A stretch of DNA of 64,000 nt from Flavobacteriia bacterium (GTDB taxonomy: Bacteria > Bacteroidota > Bacteroidia > Flavobacteriales_D > Crocinitomicaceae): positions 62,001-126,000 of the forward strand of contig CANFHU010000001.1 of the NCBI GenBank assembly GCA_947446925.1, given 5' to 3'. The number at the start of each line of letters is the position of its first letter. The first letter of the stretch is position 1. Shown here one piece after another: positions 53,265-62,556 of this stretch. The notes beneath the pieces are model-generated. The model worked only from the letters and a program-made list of their open reading frames with translations. It was not told the DNA's origin and did not search any database. The position numbers were made by a program, and so were the translations under genes.

Positions 53265-55121
53265 ATGAGAGGTCTTGTATTCATACTATGTTTGCTTGGC
53301 ATTCAATTGACCACTTTTTCTCAAACTAGAACCCCTAAACCGACGGTTAAACATCCAATGGATAGTGAAGCATATTTGAAAATGCTTGACGAAACATTAA
53401 TGGACTACTATTCCAGTGTCGCTAACGATAAAAAAGTAGATTCGCTTATCGATGCATTAGAAATGGATTCGGATAATATTGGAGATATTTCAGACGATGA
53501 ATATTGCGTAAGACTTGAAAAAATTAATGCATTATCCCCTTTTCATCTAGACTGTAATGATATTACCTTAGGCATGATCAAATTCTTCGTAAAAAACAGA
53601 CGAGGATTTGCAAAAATTGTATTGGGTAGATCTAAACTTTATTTTGATTTATACGAACAAACATTGGCAAAATACGACATGCCAATTGAATTAAAATACC
53701 TATCCGTTATTGAAAGTGGGCTGCGTCCGCAAGTAAAATCGCCTGCTGGAGCACTAGGATTATGGCAATTTATGTATGGAACAGGAAAGATGTATGGACT
53801 TACAGAAAACTCCTACATCGATGATCGTATGGATCCGGTGAAAGCTACCGAAGCTGCATGTAAATTCTTGAATAAATTATATGGTATTTATGGCGACTGG
53901 AATTTAGCATTAGCGGCGTATAATGCAGGACCTGGAAATGTAAATAAAGCAATTCGTAGATCTGGTGGAAAAAGAACGTATTGGGAAGTTCGTCCTTTTT
54001 TACCTCGGGAAACCCAGGGTTATGTTCCCAATTTTATCGCTGCTGCCTACTTACTGACCTACCATAAAGAACATAATATTAAACCAGCAACTGCAAAAAA
54101 TACGTTTTATCAATTAGATACGATATGTTTATCGAAAGGTGTGCACATGTCTACGATTGAAAAATTAACTGCTTGGTCGGAAGATGAAGTTGCCGCATTA
54201 AATCCTATCTATAAAACGCGCTATATCCCCGGAACTGATCCAAAACAGTGTATAACGGGCCCTTTTTCTGAAATCGGAAAATTAGTTTCATTTGGGGATT
54301 CCTTGTATAACTTAGAAAAAAGCATCTACGCTCCAAAACCAAAGCCAGTGGAAATTGTAGATACCTCCAAACTAGTATTAGATAGTAACGGTGTAGTGCT
54401 AAAAACTCCTGTTTTAGTGACACCAATTGCAAACGTTAAACCAACCACTATTTGGCATCGTGTAGCACGAGGAGAAACATTACATAGCATCTCCGTAAAA
54501 TACGAAGTTACCATTGAGGAGATTAAAAAATGGAATTATTTACGAAACAATACAGCACCTTTAGGTAGAAACCTTAAAATTATTAAAACTAATAATACTA
54601 CTATTACTGCTACACCAACAAATGTAGTTCCGGAGAAACCGATTGAAATCGTAAAACCTACACCAAAACCAATCGAAAAAATCAAAGAGAAAGAGGTTGA
54701 AATTATTGAAAATAAAGCAATAACAGAAGTACAAGCGAAACCCGTTGTTTTTGATTCGGTAGTTACCATTTTTCATACCGTTGCGCGTAATGAATCTATC
54801 GAAGCTATTGCGGAACGTTATAATGTCACCTTAGAAAATATTAAAACTTGGAATGGACTTACCTCTTCTTGGGTAAATATCGATCAGAAATTAAAAATCT
54901 TAATTAATGTCAAATTGTTTCAACCTGAACTTGGCGGTAAGCAAAAACCTATAGAGCGCGTGAAACCAATCGAAAAAAAGCGTTTTTATACCGTTAAACC
55001 AGGGGACATGTTTATTCATATCGCGGAAAATCATTCTTTATCCCCAGAAGAACTTCACGAATTAAATCCGAAAATAGACCCTAACACAATTCGTGTCGGA
55101 GAAATTTTACGTGTAAAATAA
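53265..55121 (+). CDS. MltD-like lytic transglycosylase with three LysM domains
   Basis: A 618-residue secreted protein. It has a signal peptide (GLVFILCLLGIQLTTFS) and an SLT domain with catalytic Glu in VIESGLRPQVKSPAGALGLW near residue 150, then GDWNLALAAYNAGPGNVNKA. Three LysM repeats follow: RVARGETLHSISVKYEV near 405, TVARNESIEAIAERYNV near 505, and YTVKPGDMFIHIAENHSL near 575. Pro/Thr/Lys-rich linkers separate them. It cleaves peptidoglycan with anhydro-muramyl ends. Confidence 0.92.
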   Translation: MRGLVFILCLLGIQLTTFSQTRTPKPTVKHPMDSEAYLKMLDETLMDYYSSVANDKKVDSLIDALEMDSDNIGDISDDEYCVRLEKINALSPFHLDCNDITLGMIKFFVKNRRGFAKIVLGRSKLYFDLYEQTLAKYDMPIELKYLSVIESGLRPQVKSPAGALGLWQFMYGTGKMYGLTENSYIDDRMDPVKATEAACKFLNKLYGIYGDWNLALAAYNAGPGNVNKAIRRSGGKRTYWEVRPFLPRETQGYVPNFIAAAYLLTYHKEHNIKPATAKNTFYQLDTICLSKGVHMSTIEKLTAWSEDEVAALNPIYKTRYIPGTDPKQCITGPFSEIGKLVSFGDSLYNLEKSIYAPKPKPVEIVDTSKLVLDSNGVVLKTPVLVTPIANVKPTTIWHRVARGETLHSISVKYEVTIEEIKKWNYLRNNTAPLGRNLKIIKTNNTTITATPTNVVPEKPIEIVKPTPKPIEKIKEKEVEIIENKAITEVQAKPVVFDSVVTIFHTVARNESIEAIAERYNVTLENIKTWNGLTSSWVNIDQKLKILINVKLFQPELGGKQKPIERVKPIEKKRFYTVKPGDMFIHIAENHSLSPEELHELNPKIDPNTIRVGEILRVK

Positions 55122-55127
55122 GTAGCA

Positions 55128-55880
55128 ATGACACCTATTTCTGCAGTCATAATAACGTACAATGAAGAACGAAATATAGGAAGATGTTTAGCGTCTTTAG
55201 AATTGGTTGCAGATGAAATCATAGTAATTGACTCTTATTCAACAGATAACACAAAAGAAATTTGTTTAAAATACAAAGCCAAATTCATAGAATTGAATTG
55301 GTTAGGTTATTCGGAATCTAAAAATTTCGGAAATAAACAAGCGTTATATCCATGGATTTTATCCTTAGATGCAGATGAAGTTTTATCAGAAAAATTAATA
55401 CAATCAATCCTTGAAAAGAAAAAAAAGGGGTTAAAAGGTAACTATTCATTTAATCGTTTAACAAATTATTGTGGAAAATGGATAAAATACGGTGGTTGGT
55501 ACCCAGATAAGAAAACTAGAATCTTTCATAGAGAAAATGCTGAATGGGTTGGTAAAATACATGAAACATTACAATTTAACTACGACAATTCTACAACACA
55601 CTTAAACGGTGATTGTCTACATTATAGTTACTATACGATCGAAGAACACATAAATCAAACCATAAAATTCAGTACAACAACCGCAAAAATGCTTCATGAA
55701 AACGGGAAAAAATCAACTATAATTAAACGTTATTTTAGTCCGTTTTTTAAATTTATAAAGGATTACTTTTTCAAATTGTGTTTTTTACATGGAATAACAG
55801 GATTTAGAATTTGTATTATTTCAGCATATGCTACGTATTTAAAATACAAAACATTACATGAGTTAAACAAAATCAACTAG
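55128..55880 (+). CDS. Glycosyltransferase family 2 (KdtX/WaaE-like)
   Basis: A 250-residue GT-A protein: SAVIITYNEERNIGRCLASL at the N-terminus, DEIIVIDSYSTDNT and WILSLDADEVLSEKL near 85 with the DxD-type motif. The C-terminal segment (HINQTIKFSTTTAKML and FKFIKDYFFKLCFLHGITGF) is that of WaaE-like lipopolysaccharide core transferases. It is one base from the GT9 gene, consistent with lipopolysaccharide core assembly. Confidence 0.88.
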   Translation: MTPISAVIITYNEERNIGRCLASLELVADEIIVIDSYSTDNTKEICLKYKAKFIELNWLGYSESKNFGNKQALYPWILSLDADEVLSEKLIQSILEKKKKGLKGNYSFNRLTNYCGKWIKYGGWYPDKKTRIFHRENAEWVGKIHETLQFNYDNSTTHLNGDCLHYSYYTIEEHINQTIKFSTTTAKMLHENGKKSTIIKRYFSPFFKFIKDYFFKLCFLHGITGFRICIISAYATYLKYKTLHELNKIN

Positions 55881-56900
55881 ATGAAAAATGAAATTAATCC
55901 AAAAACAATATTAATCAGTCGCACTGACAGTATTGGCGATGTTGTACTTACACTTCCTTGTTGTGTTTGGATTAAACGTCAATTCCCAGATTGTAAACTA
56001 CTATTTTTAGGAAACAGTTATACAAAACCTGTTTTACGTTGTCTTCCAGAAATTGATGAAATATTAGATTGGAAGGATATACAGAATTTGCCCCTACAAG
56101 AACGCGTAAGATTTATTAAAGAAAAAAACATAGATACTGCCATTCATATTTTTCCAAATAAAGAAATCGCAAGTCTATTACGCAGAGCGCAAATACCGCA
56201 TCGTATTGGAACTTCCCATCGTGTTTATCACCTGTTAACGTGTAATTTGCGCCCAAATTTTACGCGAAAAAATTCTGAGTTACATGAATCGCAACTCAAT
56301 TTTGAATTACTAAGACATTTGGGTGTCAAAACATTACCGAGTATCGCGGAAAACTCCGCTTTCTTAAGCTCTTTTCAAGCTCCAACGATCGATTTACCGC
56401 AAGATATTTCGACATTTTTAGCAACAGGTAATAAAACCATACTATTACATCCTAAATCACAAGGAAGCGCATTAGAATGGGGTGTTTCAAACTATGTTAC
56501 GTTAGCAAAGAAATTAGTTGAAAATGGTATTCAAGTAATTTTCACGGGGACTGAAAAAGAAGGTAGTCAATTTCGTTCACAAATACCTGTACATCCATTC
56601 ATTTTAGACTCAACGGGTAAACTATACTTAGACCAACTAATTACCTTAATTGCAACTGCAAATGGCTTAGTTGCCTGTTCTACTGGACCACTTCATATTG
56701 CTGGAATACTCGGTAAAACGACTATTGGCTTATTTTCACCTCGAAAACCGATTCACCCTGGAAGGTGGCGTGCTTTGGGCCAGCATGTTTCTATATTGGT
56801 ACACGATGAAAAATGTCCGAAGTGTGCTAAAAAACAAGTGTGTGACTGCATAGAACACATTTCCGTAAATCGTGTTTTCGAACAACTTATACATGTCTAA
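55881..56900 (+). CDS. Glycosyltransferase family 9 (heptosyltransferase-like)
   Basis: A 339-residue GT9 protein: ILISRTDSIGDVVLTLPCCV at the N-terminus, the HPKSQGSALEWGVSNYVTLA stretch near 193, and ACSTGPLHIAGILGKTTIGL near 265 that binds the nucleotide sugar. Probably adds heptose or another sugar to the lipopolysaccharide core. It ends with a Cys cluster (CPKCAKKQVCDC), a metal-binding-like tail seen in some members. Its last eight bases overlap the next gene. Confidence 0.9.
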   Translation: MKNEINPKTILISRTDSIGDVVLTLPCCVWIKRQFPDCKLLFLGNSYTKPVLRCLPEIDEILDWKDIQNLPLQERVRFIKEKNIDTAIHIFPNKEIASLLRRAQIPHRIGTSHRVYHLLTCNLRPNFTRKNSELHESQLNFELLRHLGVKTLPSIAENSAFLSSFQAPTIDLPQDISTFLATGNKTILLHPKSQGSALEWGVSNYVTLAKKLVENGIQVIFTGTEKEGSQFRSQIPVHPFILDSTGKLYLDQLITLIATANGLVACSTGPLHIAGILGKTTIGLFSPRKPIHPGRWRALGQHVSILVHDEKCPKCAKKQVCDCIEHISVNRVFEQLIHV

Positions 56901-57648
56901 TTTTCCAAAGTTTTGGATCGTTGCATTTGCTGGAGCAGCTTTAAGTATCGGGATCTCTTCCCATTTTCATTATGGTAATGTGCGAGAGAATGGTATTCTC
57001 ACTTTTCTCGGTGTATTTCTCGTTTACAACCATTATTTATTGACCGAAAACAAACGACCAATACTAATTCGTATCGCAATGCTTGTTCTGTTGCTGATTA
57101 CACTTGGATTAGCAATTCAGATAGCATCTACTTTTGTTTCTTTTTTAATTTTAAGTATCTCAGGAATTATTGGCGTCCTTTATTCCTTTAAAATAAAAAC
57201 CTCGTCTGTGGCTATTCGGGATATTCCGTTTCTGAAAATTGGTTTAGTTGTTGGAGTTTGGACTTTTGTTTGCTGTATTTTTCCCTGGTTTAACTCCCCA
57301 ATAAAAGGGAATTTCTCACTAGTTTTACTGCATCATGTATTCTATCTTTTTGCTATCGCATTAGCATTTGATATTCGAGATATTGATATAGATTCTTCCA
57401 AACGAAAAACTATACCTCAAGTAATCGGCATAAAACCTGCAAAAGCGGTAGTAATTACCTCGCTGGTATTCTTTTTCATCGGAAGTACTGTAATTCCTCT
57501 AATTCCAAACTATAAAGATTTATTTATCCTCGCTATTGGTACACCAATAATCACTTTATTAGTTCAAAAAGACATTCGTCCAAAGGTATATGGCATCTTG
57601 TTAGAAATGTCCTTATTAATGTTAGGTATAAGCTATTTTAGTTTGTAA
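56893..57648 (+). CDS. UbiA-like membrane protein lacking the first Asp motif
   Basis: A 251-residue protein with seven or more hydrophobic segments. FDIRDIDIDSSKRKTIPQVI near residue 160 resembles the second Asp-rich motif of UbiA prenyltransferases. The first Asp motif (NDxxDxxxD) is not visible: the corresponding loop reads VYNHYLLTENKR. It may be a relative that has lost activity or uses another substrate. ATG at 56893 was chosen, since it overlaps the upstream stop by eight bases. Confidence 0.65.
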   Translation: MSNFPKFWIVAFAGAALSIGISSHFHYGNVRENGILTFLGVFLVYNHYLLTENKRPILIRIAMLVLLLITLGLAIQIASTFVSFLILSISGIIGVLYSFKIKTSSVAIRDIPFLKIGLVVGVWTFVCCIFPWFNSPIKGNFSLVLLHHVFYLFAIALAFDIRDIDIDSSKRKTIPQVIGIKPAKAVVITSLVFFFIGSTVIPLIPNYKDLFILAIGTPIITLLVQKDIRPKVYGILLEMSLLMLGISYFSL

Positions 57649-57704
57649 TTCTCTCTATATTTGTGTCAAACGTCACTAAAGACACGTCACTCAAAACTCA
57701 TTTT

Positions 57705-58217
57705 ATGGCTTTAATTAAAGAATGTAGAGGTTTCGCACCAAAATATGGAGAAGATTGTTGGTTTGCTGAAAACGCAACGATTATTGGAGATGTAAGCATG
57801 GGAGATCAGTGTTCGGTGTGGTATTCTGCGGTAGTTCGAGGGGATGTTAATTCTATCACATTTGGAAATAAAGTGAACATTCAAGATGGAGCGGTAATTC
57901 ATGCTACCTATGAAAAAACGAAAACTAATCTAGGCAACAATGTTTCCGTAGGTCATAATGCGTTAGTACATGGTTGTACTGTTGAAGATAACGTATTGAT
58001 TGGCATGGGTGCAATTGTCATGGATAATTGCTATATCGAATCCAACTGTATAATAGCTGCAGGTGCTGTTTTGTTAGAAGGTACACGCGTGGAAGCATGG
58101 AGTGTTTATGCAGGAGTTCCAGCTAAAAAAGTAAAAACTTTATCTCCAGAACTTTTCAAAGGAGAGGTGCAACGCATAGCGGATAATTATGTAATGTACG
58201 CTGGATGGTTTAAGTAA
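57705..58217 (+). CDS. Gamma-carbonic anhydrase family protein
   Basis: A 170-residue left-handed beta-helix protein: GEDCWFAENATIIGDVSMGD, SVWYSAVVRGDVNSITFGNK, SVGHNALVHGCTVEDN and AGVPAKKVKTL. The His residues that bind zinc in Cam-type enzymes are recognisable (VIHATYE, GHNALVHG). The ATG at 57705 fits the family start; an upstream GTG at 57663 would add 14 residues. Together with the SbtA-like transporter it could serve inorganic carbon handling. Confidence 0.9.
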   Translation: MALIKECRGFAPKYGEDCWFAENATIIGDVSMGDQCSVWYSAVVRGDVNSITFGNKVNIQDGAVIHATYEKTKTNLGNNVSVGHNALVHGCTVEDNVLIGMGAIVMDNCYIESNCIIAAGAVLLEGTRVEAWSVYAGVPAKKVKTLSPELFKGEVQRIADNYVMYAGWFK

Positions 58218-58248
58218 TTTGAAAATTTGAAAATTAGTTGATTTGAAA

Positions 58249-58596
58249 ATGGATATAACTACCAAGCATGACGTTGAACATCTTGTAGATACGTTCTATG
58301 GTCGTGTACTTGCTGATGATAGTCTAGCGCCTTTCTTTAAGAATCTAGACTTTCAAGTTCACATGCCAAAGATGGTTCATTTTTGGTCGTTTGTGTTGTT
58401 AGATGAACCTGGATATACTACGAATGTAACAGATAAACATATGCACATGCCATTAACACCAGCACATTTTGAACGTTGGGTAAGTTTGTTTCATGAAACC
58501 GTGGATGCATTATTTTCAGGGGAAAAAGCGGAAATGGCCAAACAACGAGCAAGTTTAATTGCCTGGACAATACAGAATAAAACTGGGGTTAAATAG
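58249..58596 (+). CDS. Group III truncated haemoglobin
   Basis: A 115-residue globin: VEHLVDTFYGRVLADDSLAP, then FKNLDFQVHMPKMVHFWSFV, with the proximal His in the later MHMPLTPAHFERWVSLFHE. Such globins bind O2 or NO. ATG at 58249; an in-frame TTG two codons earlier is less likely. Its 3' end overlaps the convergent carboxypeptidase gene by eight bases. Confidence 0.9.
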   Translation: MDITTKHDVEHLVDTFYGRVLADDSLAPFFKNLDFQVHMPKMVHFWSFVLLDEPGYTTNVTDKHMHMPLTPAHFERWVSLFHETVDALFSGEKAEMAKQRASLIAWTIQNKTGVK

Positions 58597-59473
58597 TTAA
58601 GCTAACTTTTTCAGAAACGTGTAATTGCACTTCTTTTCCAATGATTAATGCACGGTTATCGTTTATATGGCCAGCTGGAAAATCAAAAACGATAGGGATA
58701 TTATGATACGTAAAATGTGACAAAATCAATGCGTAAATATCTTGTCCAAAAGGTACAGCAGTATCTTTTAAATCGGTCATCCCACCAACGATCAAGCCTT
58801 TTAATTTAGCCAAAATTCCTGCCTTTGCAAAAGCATAAAACATACGATCGATGTGGTATAATTGTTCTGCCAAATCTTCGATAAATAAAATACATTCCGA
58901 GTAATCGATACAATCGTCCGTGCCGAGTAAACTATACAAAATGGAAAGGTTACCTCCTACTAATTTTCCGGTTGCATCTCCTGGCTTATTATGCATATTT
59001 CCAATTAACGAGTATGTTAATTTTTTACCGGCTAACGCATCAAATAAAGAATCAATTGCTTCTGGTGTATTTTCTTTAAAATTCAAGGGCATCGATGCAT
59101 GAATACTTGGCAACCCTAACATCCCTATATGTTGATGTAAGACAGTAACATCCGAAAAACCTACTAACCATTTTGGTTCACGGATAAATCCGGCCCATTG
59201 CAAATGATTTAAAATACGAACGCAACCATAACCACCTCTTGCACAAATTATTGCTTTCACCTCTGGATTATCTAATGCCTCTTGTAAATCCGATGCTCGC
59301 TCCAAATCAGTTCCAGAAAAATAATGATGCGCTCCTAAACAATGCGCTCCAACTTGAACTCGGTATCCACGTGATTCAAACAAGGCTTTCGCAAAGGTAA
59401 TATGCGACTCTTCGATGGCTTTTGCTGGTGCCACTATGGTTATTAAATCTCCTATTTGAAGTGGTTTCATCAT
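58589..59473 (-). CDS. LD-carboxypeptidase (peptidase S66)
   Basis: A 294-residue S66 serine peptidase. The nucleophile is in WLVGFSDVTVLHQH near residue 105, Glu in LFIEDLAEQLYHIDRMF near 200 and His in DFPAGHINDNRALIIG near 270, the known Ser-Glu-His triad. The ARGGYGCVRIL motif is also present. It trims the tetrapeptide of recycled murein. Cytoplasmic, no signal peptide. Confidence 0.93.
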   Translation of the reverse strand: MMKPLQIGDLITIVAPAKAIEESHITFAKALFESRGYRVQVGAHCLGAHHYFSGTDLERASDLQEALDNPEVKAIICARGGYGCVRILNHLQWAGFIREPKWLVGFSDVTVLHQHIGMLGLPSIHASMPLNFKENTPEAIDSLFDALAGKKLTYSLIGNMHNKPGDATGKLVGGNLSILYSLLGTDDCIDYSECILFIEDLAEQLYHIDRMFYAFAKAGILAKLKGLIVGGMTDLKDTAVPFGQDIYALILSHFTYHNIPIVFDFPAGHINDNRALIIGKEVQLHVSEKVSLTI

Positions 59474-59479
59474 CCTTAT

Positions 59480-59611
59480 TTATTCTTGACTTGCTTTCCC
59501 AAATGCGCAACCATCACAATCCTCTTTTTTTGGCCGCAACCACACAAACACTTTTTTACCTAAGTATACTATCGCGAAAACTATGAAAAGTGTAACTAAA
59601 ACTTCTTGCAT
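59480..59611 (-). CDS. FeoB-associated Cys-rich membrane protein
   Basis: A 43-residue protein: one membrane helix (LVTLFIVFAIVYLGKKVFVW) and a short Cys-containing tail (EDCDGCAFGK). It matches the FeoB-associated Cys-rich family that follows feoB in many genomes. Its ATG overlaps the feoB stop by one base; I chose MQEVLVTL over the longer frame running back into feoB. Probably helps Fe(II) transport. Confidence 0.85.
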   Translation of the reverse strand: MQEVLVTLFIVFAIVYLGKKVFVWLRPKKEDCDGCAFGKASQE

Positions 59612-61566
59612 TAGGAAAAAATTTGAAAAATAATCCAACTTGAAACATAGGCCATAACTCCCATATATAGTAATTGTATTATAGGCCATTTCCAACTTTT
59701 TGTTTCCCGTTTAACAACTGCAAAAGTAGCCATGCACTGCATTGCATATACATAAAAGACCATTAAGGATAAACCACTTGCTAACGTATACACTGGTTGG
59801 CCATCCGAGTTTTTCTCTTGTTTCATTTTTTCCAACAAGGAACGAGTTTCTTCTCCATCCGCATCTACGCTATAGATTGTAGCCATTGAGCCTACAAACA
59901 CTTCTCGCGCAGCAAAAGAGGTGATTAACGATATTCCTATTTTCCAATCATATCCCAAGGGTTTAATTGCTGGTTCAATTGTTTTCCCTAAAATTCCGAT
60001 ATACGAATTTTCAAATTTTACAGCGTTTACCTGTTTTTCGTAAGCAGCCAATTGGACTGCATTATTGTTAGTAGGTTTTTCTATTTTTTGTACTGCATTC
60101 TGTATGCGTTCCGTTGGACCAAAAGTTCCTAATGCCCACAAAACAATCGAAATCGCTACGATAATCTTTCCTGCACCAACCAAAAATAAGCGTGCTTTAT
60201 CAAAAACTGTAATACCTACATTCTTCCATCGCGGAGATTTTAAATCTGGTAATTCTAACAATAACACACTTTCTTCCTTCGTTTTGATAAACATGCGTAA
60301 TACCACAGAAACGAGTAAAGCACTTATAATTCCCAAGGCATACAATCCAAAAAACGTTAATCCTTGCAAATTCAGAAAGCCAAACACCAAACGATTTGGA
60401 ATTACCAATGAAATGAGAAGTGTATATACTGGAATACGCGCACTACAACTCATCAGTGGCGCAACTAAAATCGTAATCAATCGCTCCTTCCAATTAGAAA
60501 TTGTTCGACTCGCCATTACTCCAGGAATAGCACACGCTGCACTAGATAATAAAGGAACTACACTTTTACCATTTAGGCCAAAAGGTCGCATAATGCGGTC
60601 CATGATAAACACCACACGCGACATATACCCCGTTTCTTCTAAAATTCCGATAAAGAAAAATAACAAAACGATTTGCGGAACAAAAATGATAACACCTCCT
60701 ATTCCTGGTATGATTCCGTTTGCAAGTAGTTCGGTAAACATACCAGCAGGTAACACTCCATGCAGATAAGCACTTAAACTTCCAAACAGACTGTCAATCA
60801 AGTCCATTGGAAAAGAAGCCAGTGTAAATATTAATTGAAAAAGTGCTAATAATATAACTAAAAATATAGAATATCCCCAAATTGGATGGACGAATAATGT
60901 ATCCAAACGGGTTACTTTGCGTCTCGTTTGTGTCGAATTATCTTGTAAAACACATTTTTTGATTAATGCGTTAATTTCTTGAAACTTTTGTTCTGTATCT
61001 TTTTGTTGTGTTAGTACATCTTCTTTTGCAATCAATACTTTTGGAGACCTATGACGAACAAGATTGCCAGCATCTAAGGTATCCATAAGTTGCTTCACCC
61101 CAGATTTTATGCGCGCATTTGTTTCAATAATGGTAGCTTCCGGGAATTCTTCTTGCAGTTTTTCAACTAGAATTTTTTTTCCTTTTCGGAATGCAATATC
61201 CGACATGTTCAACACCAATACAATCGGAATAGCAAGTGCGTAAATCTGTGTAAATAATAATAGATTACGTTCTAAATTAGATGCGTCTACCACCACACAC
61301 ACAGCATCGGGAAAATCAGGGTGTTTGGGATTGGAAAGAATGTCATACACTACCTCTTCGTCTTTCGATCGCGGATAAATGCTATATGTTCCAGGTAAAT
61401 CAATAATTTCTATGGAACGATTGCTCAGTTTTAATTTACCGACTTTTTTGTCTACGGTAACACCTGGGAAATTACCAACTTGCTGATTTAAACCTGTTAA
61501 AGCATTAAACAAGGAAGTTTTTCCCGTATTCGGGTTACCAACTAAAGCAATTTTGTTAACGTTCAT
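59611..61566 (-). CDS. feoB: Ferrous iron transporter FeoB
   Basis: A 651-residue protein. The N-terminal G domain has ALVGNPNTGKTSLFNALTGL, NFPGVTVDKKVG, DLPGTYSIYPRS and NMSD. The membrane part has the gating motifs (SCSARIPVYTLLISL, then RIPV-type and GYDWKIGISLITSFAAREVF). It takes up Fe(II), coupled to the FeoA partner encoded 42 bp upstream. Start chosen at MNVNKIALVGNP. Confidence 0.96.
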   Translation of the reverse strand: MNVNKIALVGNPNTGKTSLFNALTGLNQQVGNFPGVTVDKKVGKLKLSNRSIEIIDLPGTYSIYPRSKDEEVVYDILSNPKHPDFPDAVCVVVDASNLERNLLLFTQIYALAIPIVLVLNMSDIAFRKGKKILVEKLQEEFPEATIIETNARIKSGVKQLMDTLDAGNLVRHRSPKVLIAKEDVLTQQKDTEQKFQEINALIKKCVLQDNSTQTRRKVTRLDTLFVHPIWGYSIFLVILLALFQLIFTLASFPMDLIDSLFGSLSAYLHGVLPAGMFTELLANGIIPGIGGVIIFVPQIVLLFFFIGILEETGYMSRVVFIMDRIMRPFGLNGKSVVPLLSSAACAIPGVMASRTISNWKERLITILVAPLMSCSARIPVYTLLISLVIPNRLVFGFLNLQGLTFFGLYALGIISALLVSVVLRMFIKTKEESVLLLELPDLKSPRWKNVGITVFDKARLFLVGAGKIIVAISIVLWALGTFGPTERIQNAVQKIEKPTNNNAVQLAAYEKQVNAVKFENSYIGILGKTIEPAIKPLGYDWKIGISLITSFAAREVFVGSMATIYSVDADGEETRSLLEKMKQEKNSDGQPVYTLASGLSLMVFYVYAMQCMATFAVVKRETKSWKWPIIQLLYMGVMAYVSSWIIFQIFS

Positions 61567-61608
61567 CTTTTCTTGATTACAACAAAAATACAATAGTTTT
61601 AGAAAACA

Positions 61609-61830
61609 CTAGGCTACTTCAATCAAAGCCGCTTCATTGAGTCGCAGTGATAGTACATAACCACCCACATTTACAGCGATTGGATCTCCAAAAGGAGCGC
61701 TAAAAAGAATTTCTACCTCTTGACCAACATACAAACCCATTTCAATCAACTTGGCAGAAATTGCGGATGTATGTACTGATTGTACATGTAATATTTTTCC
61801 GCGTTCACTTGTTGCCAAAGTTTGTTTCAT
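61609..61830 (-). CDS. feoA: Ferrous iron transport protein A
   Basis: A 73-residue SH3-like FeoA protein: AKLIEMGLYVGQEVEILFSA followed by FGDPIAVNVGGYVLSLRL. It is first in feoA-feoB-feoB-associated. A CAAACTTA box (minus-strand TAAGTTTG) lies 20 bases before its start. Confidence 0.93.
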   Translation of the reverse strand: MKQTLATSERGKILHVQSVHTSAISAKLIEMGLYVGQEVEILFSAPFGDPIAVNVGGYVLSLRLNEAALIEVA

Positions 61831-61878
61831 CGTTTGCTCTTTGTAACTACAAACTTAAGCTGAAAAAAAGGGAAATAC

Positions 61879-61898
61879 TATACCACAAAAAAGGTATA
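61879..61898. promoter_or_regulatory. Possible operator upstream of feoA
   Basis: Inverted repeat TATACC-N8-GGTATA, about 50 bases before the feoA start, in the region where a -33 element would lie. Iron-dependent repression is plausible but the regulator is unknown. Confidence 0.35.
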
Positions 61899-61926
61899 AT
61901 GTAGAATTGGTTTAGATAAAGGATAT

Positions 61927-62286
61927 TCATAAACCTAACTGAAAAGAAAGTGCCTCCTCTATCTCTTTTTGTAAAACAACACCTTCAATTTTGCCATACA
62001 TCTTTGATATTCTTCTTTTATCAATTGTTCGTATTTGATGACAAAGAATAATAGAATCTGTTTCTATCGACAAGCCTTTTGTATCTTTGGATAAGAAAGC
62101 TTCATTGGGATAGATTGTTCTTCCATCTTTTAAAGAAGTTATTGGAATAATGTTAATCGTATTTAATAAATCATTGATTTCATTTTCAGAAATAATTAAA
62201 ACAGGTCTCGATTTGCCCTGCTCTGAACCAATTACAGGATCTAAATTCGCTCTGAAAATTGTCCATTTATTAAATTTCTCCATCAA
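61927..62286 (-). CDS. MazF/PemK-type mRNA interferase toxin
   Basis: A 119-residue PemK/MazF-fold protein: EQGKSRPVLIISENEIN near residue 22, NIIPITSLKDGR near 45 and LCHQIRTIDKRRISKMYG near 80, all family hallmarks. The start overlaps the end of the upstream small gene by 17 bases, as for toxin-antitoxin pairs. Met-Met start: either codon is possible. Expected to cleave mRNA. Confidence 0.9.
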   Translation of the reverse strand: MMEKFNKWTIFRANLDPVIGSEQGKSRPVLIISENEINDLLNTINIIPITSLKDGRTIYPNEAFLSKDTKGLSIETDSIILCHQIRTIDKRRISKMYGKIEGVVLQKEIEEALSFQLGL

Positions 62287-62491
62287 TAAATTTAAAATCT
62301 TGATTAATTTCTTCTATATCAGATAAAAAAAGAGCATCTGATTTTGCTTTTCGCATGATCTCCAACTTACGATCTCTTTCAGAAATTAAATCATCAATTT
62401 CTACATGAACCTCTTTTTGAGAAGCAAATTCAGGCGGTAACGTAACAATAATTTGATTATTGTTTACCTGACAAATCATTGAGACGGTCAT
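62270..62491 (-). CDS. Probable antitoxin of the MazF-like toxin
   Basis: A 73-residue protein with an N-terminal beta part (ICQVNNNQIIVTLPPEF) and a C-terminal acidic helix (KSDALFLSDIEEINQDFKF). It fits the layout of MazE-like antitoxins (DNA-binding strand part plus toxin-wrapping tail), though the sequence is divergent. Overlap with the toxin gene supports the role. Confidence 0.75.
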   Translation of the reverse strand: MTVSMICQVNNNQIIVTLPPEFASQKEVHVEIDDLISERDRKLEIMRKAKSDALFLSDIEEINQDFKFIDGEI

Positions 62492-62556
62492 ATCTGTTCA
62501 GTTAAATGTTAATTAAATTTAATGATTTTTATTGAAAAAGAAAAATAAATCTCTTT

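Noticed and set aside
54536-54776. Hydrophobic antisense frames in the LysM gene
   Set aside because: Shadow frames of the Pro/Thr/Lys-rich linkers.
57642-57663. Promoter before the gamma-carbonic anhydrase gene
   Set aside because: TATATTTG at 57656-57663 fits the -7 box, but no TTG at suitable spacing was found.
60065-60769. A 234-codon frame antisense to feoB
   Set aside because: feoB is certain by motifs; the antisense frame has no recognisable domain.
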